21,551 nucleotides of DNA from Chara braunii (taxonomy: Eukaryota; Streptophyta; Charophyceae; Charales; Characeae): positions 145,589 through 167,139 of the forward strand of contig BFEA01000096.1 in assembly GCA_003427395.1 (NCBI GenBank), read 5' to 3'. Shown here in pieces: positions 17,871 to 21,551 of this stretch (its first letter is position 1; every line of letters starts with the position of its first letter). Position numbers and translations under genes: made by a program. The notes under the pieces were generated by a model. The model was not told the origin of the DNA. It saw only the letters and a program-made list of their open reading frames with translations, and did not search any database.

Positions 17871-18270
17871 GGTTGTGTGATCAAGGCTTTTGACTGGCTT
17901 TGGGGTATTCAGTGTGTTGTGATCCACAAGAACCACAAATTGTGCAAGATTAGCCACCTATGCTGCCAGATACCAAAAGATGGTTATTATTTATTCCAAC
18001 TTGCACATGGGTGGCTTTGGGGTAGTAGGTGTGTTGTGATCCACAAGAACCAATTCAAATTTTGCACGATTAGCCACCTATGCTGCCAGATATCAAAAAA
18101 TGGTTATCATTTATTCCAACTTGCACAGGGTTAGGCGGTTCACCACGATTCAAGGAGCAGGGGCTGCTTATCTATTCACTTTGAAGGTTGAATTGAGGAA
18201 GTGCGAGTATGCTGCATACTTGCGGCGCGTAGATGAAGTGTGTTGCATGGTGCGCGGTGTCGCGCGTGCG
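17868..18270 (+). pseudogene. RT thumb-side segment with in-frame duplication
   Basis: An 88-codon frame contains two successive copies of a 39-40 residue block. The first has WLWGIQCVVIHKNHK, CKISHLCCQI and DGYYLFQLAHG; the second has WLWGSRCVVIHKNQFKF, CTISHLCCQI and NGYHLFQLAQG. The DNA units lie at about 17895-18010 and 18012-18130 and are very similar. After a TAG the frame changes and reads RRFTTIQGAGAAYLF and further residues until the A run at 18271. The location directly after the DFLG motif suggests the thumb region. Confidence 0.6.
17895..18130 (+). repeat. 117-120 bp tandem duplication
   Basis: TGGCTTTGGGGTA at 17895 and 18012; both copies carry GTGTGTTGTGATCCACAAGA, ATTAGCCACCTATGCTGCCA and TTTATTCCAACTTGCACA. 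Confidence 0.95.

Positions 18271-18299
<29 letters not shown>
18271..18299 (+). repeat. A29 homopolymer at the 3' end of the retroelement
   Basis: Twenty-nine A residues directly after GCGCGTGCG, followed by 20 bases and then (GA)n. It may be the 3' tail of the element or part of its target. Confidence 0.9.
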
Positions 18300-18301
<2 letters not shown>

Positions 18302-18316
18302 GATGTGCGTATAAAC

Positions 18317-18319
<3 letters not shown>

Positions 18320-18382
<63 letters not shown>

Positions 18383-18404
18383 NAGAGAGAAAGAGAGAGA
18401 GAGA
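18320..18404 (+). repeat. (GA)n microsatellite with one N
   Basis: GA dinucleotides with an ambiguous base at 18383 and one interruption at about 18391. Confidence 0.97.
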
Positions 18405-18630
18405 AGGCACAAAGCCCTTTCACATTATTCGGACAACCCCTGCCGGTACTTCAAAAGGTCATTGCCAAAAATTGGCAAGGGTCCCGTCGGCAGAAGAAGG
18501 GTGGTCACTGGACAGCTCATCACTGGACTTGTAGTAAGGAGGGAGCAGGCCAACCATATATCGTGTAGCATCAAATTCAGGTCCGTGTTTTACTTACTAA
18601 CTCAACATGTGATTTTCATGGCTTCACTCC
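18405..18630. other. No gene seen
   Basis: Only frames running out of the GA microsatellite. Confidence 0.5.
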
Positions 18631-18940
18631 ACTACTCACCAAATGTGCGAAATAGAATGAATCTTCTCCTATAAACTGGAACCATACAAACCATATGTTT
18701 TTCTTTTCTACAAGTGCTGATGAGTGGAGCAAGGCCTTAGGGCCACTGCACGTAAGAATTGGAAAAACAAGAAACGAGACAACTACTACATGTGCAAAAC
18801 TAGAATGAATCTTCTCCTAGAAACTGAAACCATACAAGCCATACATTTTTCTTTTCTGCAAGTGCTGATGAGTGGAGCGAAGCCCTTAGGGCCACTGCAC
18901 GTAAGAAAAGGAAAAACAAAAAAACGAGACAACAACTGTA
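18631..18940 (+). repeat. About 150-bp tandem duplication
   Basis: Units share TAGAATGAATCTTCTCCTA (18653 and 18801), AACCATACAA, CAAGTGCTGATGAGTGGAGC, TTAGGGCCACTGCACGTAAG and ACGAGACAAC. A 105-codon frame (18724-19041) crosses the second copy but shows no recognisable domain. Confidence 0.9.
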
Positions 18941-20245
18941 GTGTTTGTAGTAAGTTTGTAACCGATAACTCTTGGAACACAGACCTTAATCCGAAACCAG
19001 AATATATTATTGGCATGCTCGTGTTCTTATCAATGCAATGAATGTCATTCCAAATGAATGGGATTCGCGCTGATTCTTGGCAGAGGACCCTTGGGAAAGG
19101 AGAATATTACCAATGAGTAGTACGAAGTGGCCCCAAAGTATTCTCTTTCTGTGCACTTACAACTTACAAGTTTTAAAAGGGAGGGACACTTATGGGTACC
19201 ACGGCCTACCCTCTTTGATTATTATTATTTTTTTAAAATGTGTTGCATCATGTGCTCGCAGACGTGTGCGCATGCGTTGTACGACGCACGTGTGCAACTT
19301 GCGTGCACGTGATGCGCCGCATGTATGGTATGTTGAGATCTATTTGGACTCATCTCTGTTTACTTTCTCCAAAAAGATCGTGGATGAATTTGCTGATTGG
19401 GTGTTTTGCTTCACACACTGGGAAACTTGGTCTGAGAAATCGGTGCCGACAGGGCGGCTCGGTGATGGTCTAGGGGGCACTTTCCAGTACGAGGGGCACT
19501 TTGATGGAGCCTCAACACGTTTGAGCTTTCACTTTTAGTTTTACATTTTGAAATTTTATTCTATCAATTACTTCTTACTATTTGTTTGACTCTTTTAGAA
19601 TAGGACGGTTGACGTTGGGGAACTTGGGGCTAGCAAGTTTTGTGGGTACCCTTTGGGATTTATCTTTTCCATTTTTTTGGACAAGGTTGAAAAATGTGGA
19701 TGGTTTAATGGGGCTTATGGGTCGCCCCAGGCATATAGGTACCAAAGCAGACTTAGACTTCCAGAGTTTTCGCGTCAGGATTACCTCTCTTGCATCTGCA
19801 CGGTTTCACATTTTCGTTAGGTTGTTTTCTTGTCTTCAACTAGACTCTTTCTCATCCACATCGGTTCTAGATAGTTCTAAGTCACGACCCTCTCCTGCTT
19901 CTAAAGGCTTGTTTATTTTTCTCATTTGTTTTTCTTTGACTTCTGAATTGCTTTAGTCCTACATGACCTGGATATATTTGGCATCAACATGACAATTAGG
20001 GCCATAGCGATGGTATAACTAGGATGTACAAGATTTGGTCCTCACCTTCGCGACTCACTGCAGGCCCCTGACGAGTACAGGTTATGGCGAACGGTTGAAA
20101 CACACCATAGGGTCGCTGTGTGATTAGCCGAGTTAACACAATGCTCTATCTCATAGTTGACTCGGTATATATTGGCAGTTCTTCATGAATATATTCTGGT
20201 ATTGATCATGTTCGGGACTTGCTGGGGTGGTTGTGTCTTCCTCTT
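18941..20245. other. No recognisable gene; alternating purine-pyrimidine patch near 19237-19330
   Basis: Frames of 124 and 153 codons exist (19582-19956, 19077-19538) without motifs I recognise. At 19237-19330, GTGTGCGCATGCG, GCACGTGTGCA and GCGTGCACGTG are alternating purine-pyrimidine words, resembling the GTGCGCGGTGTCGCGCGTGCG-type patch just before the A run at 18271. Confidence 0.5.
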
Positions 20246-20263
20246 ATCGTCTTCTTCATCCTC

Positions 20264-20372
20264 TTTCTTCTTCTTCTTCTTCTTCTTCTTCTTCTTCTTC
20301 TTCTTCTTCTTCTTCTTCTTCTTCCTCCTTTTCTTCCTCCTCCTCCTCCTCCTCCTCCTCCTCCTCCTCCTC
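20264..20372 (+). repeat. (TTC)n followed by (CCT)n microsatellite
   Basis: TTC repeats to about 20324, a short transition, then CCT repeats from about 20336 to 20372. The open frames here are homopolymeric by-products. Confidence 0.97.
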
Positions 20373-20996
20373 CCCCCCTTTTCGTCTTCTTCTTCTTTGT
20401 TCTCCTCTTCCTTCCTATGTTTTGTTCTTGCTTGTGCTTTTGAGTGGATGATAACTGCTATTCATTATTAAATTGTGCTATTAACAGTCATAAGTGGCTT
20501 AACTAGAGCATCATCATGTCGGGAGGTGCTTGCAAAATAGTCGATTAGGCAAAACCCTGACCCAAGGGAAAATGGGCAGGGACTATCTGTTGTCTTCCAT
20601 GACTGGACCAAGCTGGATGCCGCCAACCCATTGAAGCCGCTCTCAAAGTTTCCATACCTATTCCCACCCCATTCCCTCTCCCTGGTAGATCGAAACTGCT
20701 ATGGGATGAATTAGGAAGGGGGAGGAAGACAAACAAAGGGATGGGCCGAGATGGAAGGGCAAGAGGGAAGACTGGAAAATATGGGAAGCGTAAAAGTGCA
20801 ATCAGACTCGGCTTATTCACTCTTTTCATGTATGTAAACAGCGGCACAGCACACTGGCGACAGGCGCCCAAACAGAACTCAGGGATATGGCTTCCTGGTA
20901 ACTGTTCGCTTCCACTGGCTATGGCGACCGAGCGCCCAAACAACTCGCTGTTCACACACTGGATCACCCTGGATGTCCCACACGCGATACTCAGAA
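20373..20996. other. No gene assigned; short direct repeat
   Basis: TGGCGACAGGCGCCCAAACA (20855) recurs as TGGCGACCGAGCGCCCAAACA-like sequence at 20922, period 67. A 159-codon minus-strand frame (20545-21024) and a 140-codon plus-strand frame (20741-21163) overlap and neither is recognisable. Confidence 0.5.
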
Positions 20997-21019
20997 CACA
21001 CACACACACACACACACAC
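20997..21019 (+). repeat. (AC)n microsatellite
   Basis: Short uninterrupted AC run. Confidence 0.95.
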
Positions 21020-21040
21020 TGCACACTAGCTACAGCTATG

Positions 21041-21163
21041 GCGGCTATGGCCGCCGCTAACCTATCGCTATGGCTACACTACGTCACTCTCACCCACTTC
21101 GGCTCCGGGCCTCCTGCAGACCTCCTTGCACAAGACGCTGAAGCAGCGCTTCTGCATGCATGA
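21041..21163 (+). CDS. Possible small ORF, 40 residues
   Basis: The ATG at 21041 lies in GCTATGGCGGC, a good plant start context, and opens MAAMAAANLSLWLHY followed by a region ending AEAALLHA and TGA. The frame also extends further upstream (to 20741). There is no recognised domain, and it overlaps a promoter-like module on the other strand. Low confidence; it could equally be non-coding. Confidence 0.2.
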   Translation, partial: AAMAAANLSLWLHYVTLTHFGSGPPADLLAQDAEAALLHA

Positions 21164-21195
21164 ATGAATGGCTGGGCGCAGCCTCTTGATTTATA
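21159..21195 (-). promoter_or_regulatory. Candidate core promoter on the minus strand
   Basis: Read on the minus strand, TATAAAT starts at 21195 and CATTCATTCATG starts at 21170, 25 bp downstream. The same two words occur in the same order, 30 bp apart, at 10597-10638 on the plus strand, both preceded by a GC-rich CCAGCC-type word just before CATTCATT. The ATG opens a 23-codon frame (MHAEALLQRLVQGG...) ending near 21090, with a donor-like GTGAGA at its end. Palindromic repeats lie upstream of it at 21404-21516. Confidence 0.35.
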
Positions 21196-21360
21196 TTTCT
21201 GTGATGCGTTGGTCTGCCCTGTAACCCCTGGCCCATCGTGCACACAGTCCTAGGCGGTACTTGCTTGACTGGACCGGACTGGGTGGACTGGGACCGCTGA
21301 CTGTACGAGGTGGACTGCCACCACTTGACCACTTGCCTCTGCCTAACGTAGGCTGACTCT

Positions 21361-21397
21361 GAAAGGCCACTTCTAGAAACCTCTAACTTGGCCTTTC
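21361..21397. other. 8-bp inverted repeat
   Basis: GAAAGGCC (21361-21368) pairs with GGCCTTTC (21390-21397) around 21 bases. Confidence 0.7.
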
Positions 21398-21403
21398 GGT
21401 ACT

Positions 21404-21516
21404 GTAGCAGCTACGACTTTGCCCTTTCAGGTAAGTAGCAGCTACGACCTTGACCCTTCAGGCAGTCTACAGCTACGACCTCTGACTTCTACCCGACAGG
21501 TCTACAGTTCGAATCC
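21404..21516. repeat. Tandem array of palindrome-bearing units, period 31-34 bp
   Basis: GTAGC-A-GCTAC, a perfect 11-base palindrome, occurs at 21404-21414 and 21435-21445, each followed by GAC(C/T)TTG and CCCTTTCAGG or CCCTTCAGG. Diverged units begin at about 21467 (CTACAGCTACGACC) and 21501 (TCTACAGTTCGAATCC). The last resembles a tRNA T-loop word but lacks a matching stem. The array lies 210-320 bp upstream of the minus-strand TATA box, so it could be a set of binding sites. Confidence 0.7.
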
Positions 21517-21551
21517 CTGCTACCCCGTATCCTACGAAATCCTACCTACCA

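Larger units (their letters stand above)
14463..18270 (+). mobile_element. Decayed Penelope-like retroelement, plus-strand copy with RT
   Basis: In order it contains an ORF1 coiled-coil relic (14463-15712), a poorly preserved gap where the endonuclease should lie (about 15713-16082), a pre-RT domain matching the minus copy (16083-16896), reverse transcriptase motifs (17034-17870) and a thumb-side segment (17868-18270). It ends against 29 A residues and a (GA)n tract. Stops and frame changes interrupt every domain. The shared pre-RT block (W-x5-R, F-x-K, RVI, RK, VNV) ties it to the copy at 5887-8250. It has internal duplications at 14695, 16905 and 17895. Confidence 0.7.

Noticed and set aside
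20150-20200. Fourth copy of the 125-bp dispersed repeat (TATATTGGCAGTTCTTCATG)
   Set aside because: Only scattered words match and the order differs from the three accepted copies.
20545-21163. 159-codon minus and 140-codon plus ORFs near the right end
   Set aside because: They overlap each other, cross an AC microsatellite and show no recognisable domain.
21500-21530. tRNA 3' half suggested by AGTTCGAATCCC
   Set aside because: The bases on either side of the loop word do not form a T-stem, and the word is the diverged last unit of the palindromic array.

Overview
The window looks like repeat-rich nuclear DNA of a streptophyte (plant-lineage) alga. A charophyte such as Chara is my best guess. 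The reasons are a plant-type U6 snRNA 3' half, very long CT/CA/GA/CTT microsatellites (two with a single N base), decayed eukaryotic retroelements, and coiled-coil and GIY-YIG ORFs that resemble families I remember as abundant in Chara braunii gene models. That last point is recollection and could not be checked here. I see no intact conserved gene. The best candidate for host coding sequence is an open frame running in from the left edge (2-322), with a targeting-peptide-like stretch followed by one hydrophobic segment.

The main content is two decayed copies of a Penelope-like retroelement (PLE) on opposite strands. The minus copy (about 8250 down to 5890) reads in order: a zinc-knuckle plus coiled-coil protein (ORF1), a GIY-YIG endonuclease domain, and a pre-RT domain; the RT is missing. 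The plus copy (about 14463 to 18270) reads: an ORF1 coiled-coil relic, a nearly erased endonuclease stretch, the same pre-RT domain, a reverse transcriptase with recognisable fingers, IPMG and VDD motifs, and a thumb-side segment with an in-frame tandem duplication. It ends at a 29-base A run followed by (GA)n. The two copies complement each other and together suggest the order ORF1, GIY-YIG, pre-RT, RT. This N-terminal endonuclease order matches the permuted PLE clade of the green lineage.

Other layout. 330-850 is a pyrimidine-rich tract with (CT)n. 850-3095 holds a 96-bp duplication and two diverged direct copies of a unit of about 1.05 kb. 3666-5617 holds microsatellites flanking two copies of a short repeat of about 125 bp; a third, inverted copy lies at 9926-9976. 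4400-5235 is a nearly A-free block. 8690-13700 contains an unusual number of perfect short inverted repeats, a U6-chimeric retropseudogene with an A25 tail (9499-9666), a TATA box inside a palindrome (10597), and two tandem arrays (153 bp and about 54 bp). 18631-18940 is a 150-bp tandem duplication. 20264-20372 is (CTT)n(CCT)n. The right end carries an inverted TATA/CATTCATTCATG module like the one at 10597, plus four tandem units whose first two hold a perfect palindrome.
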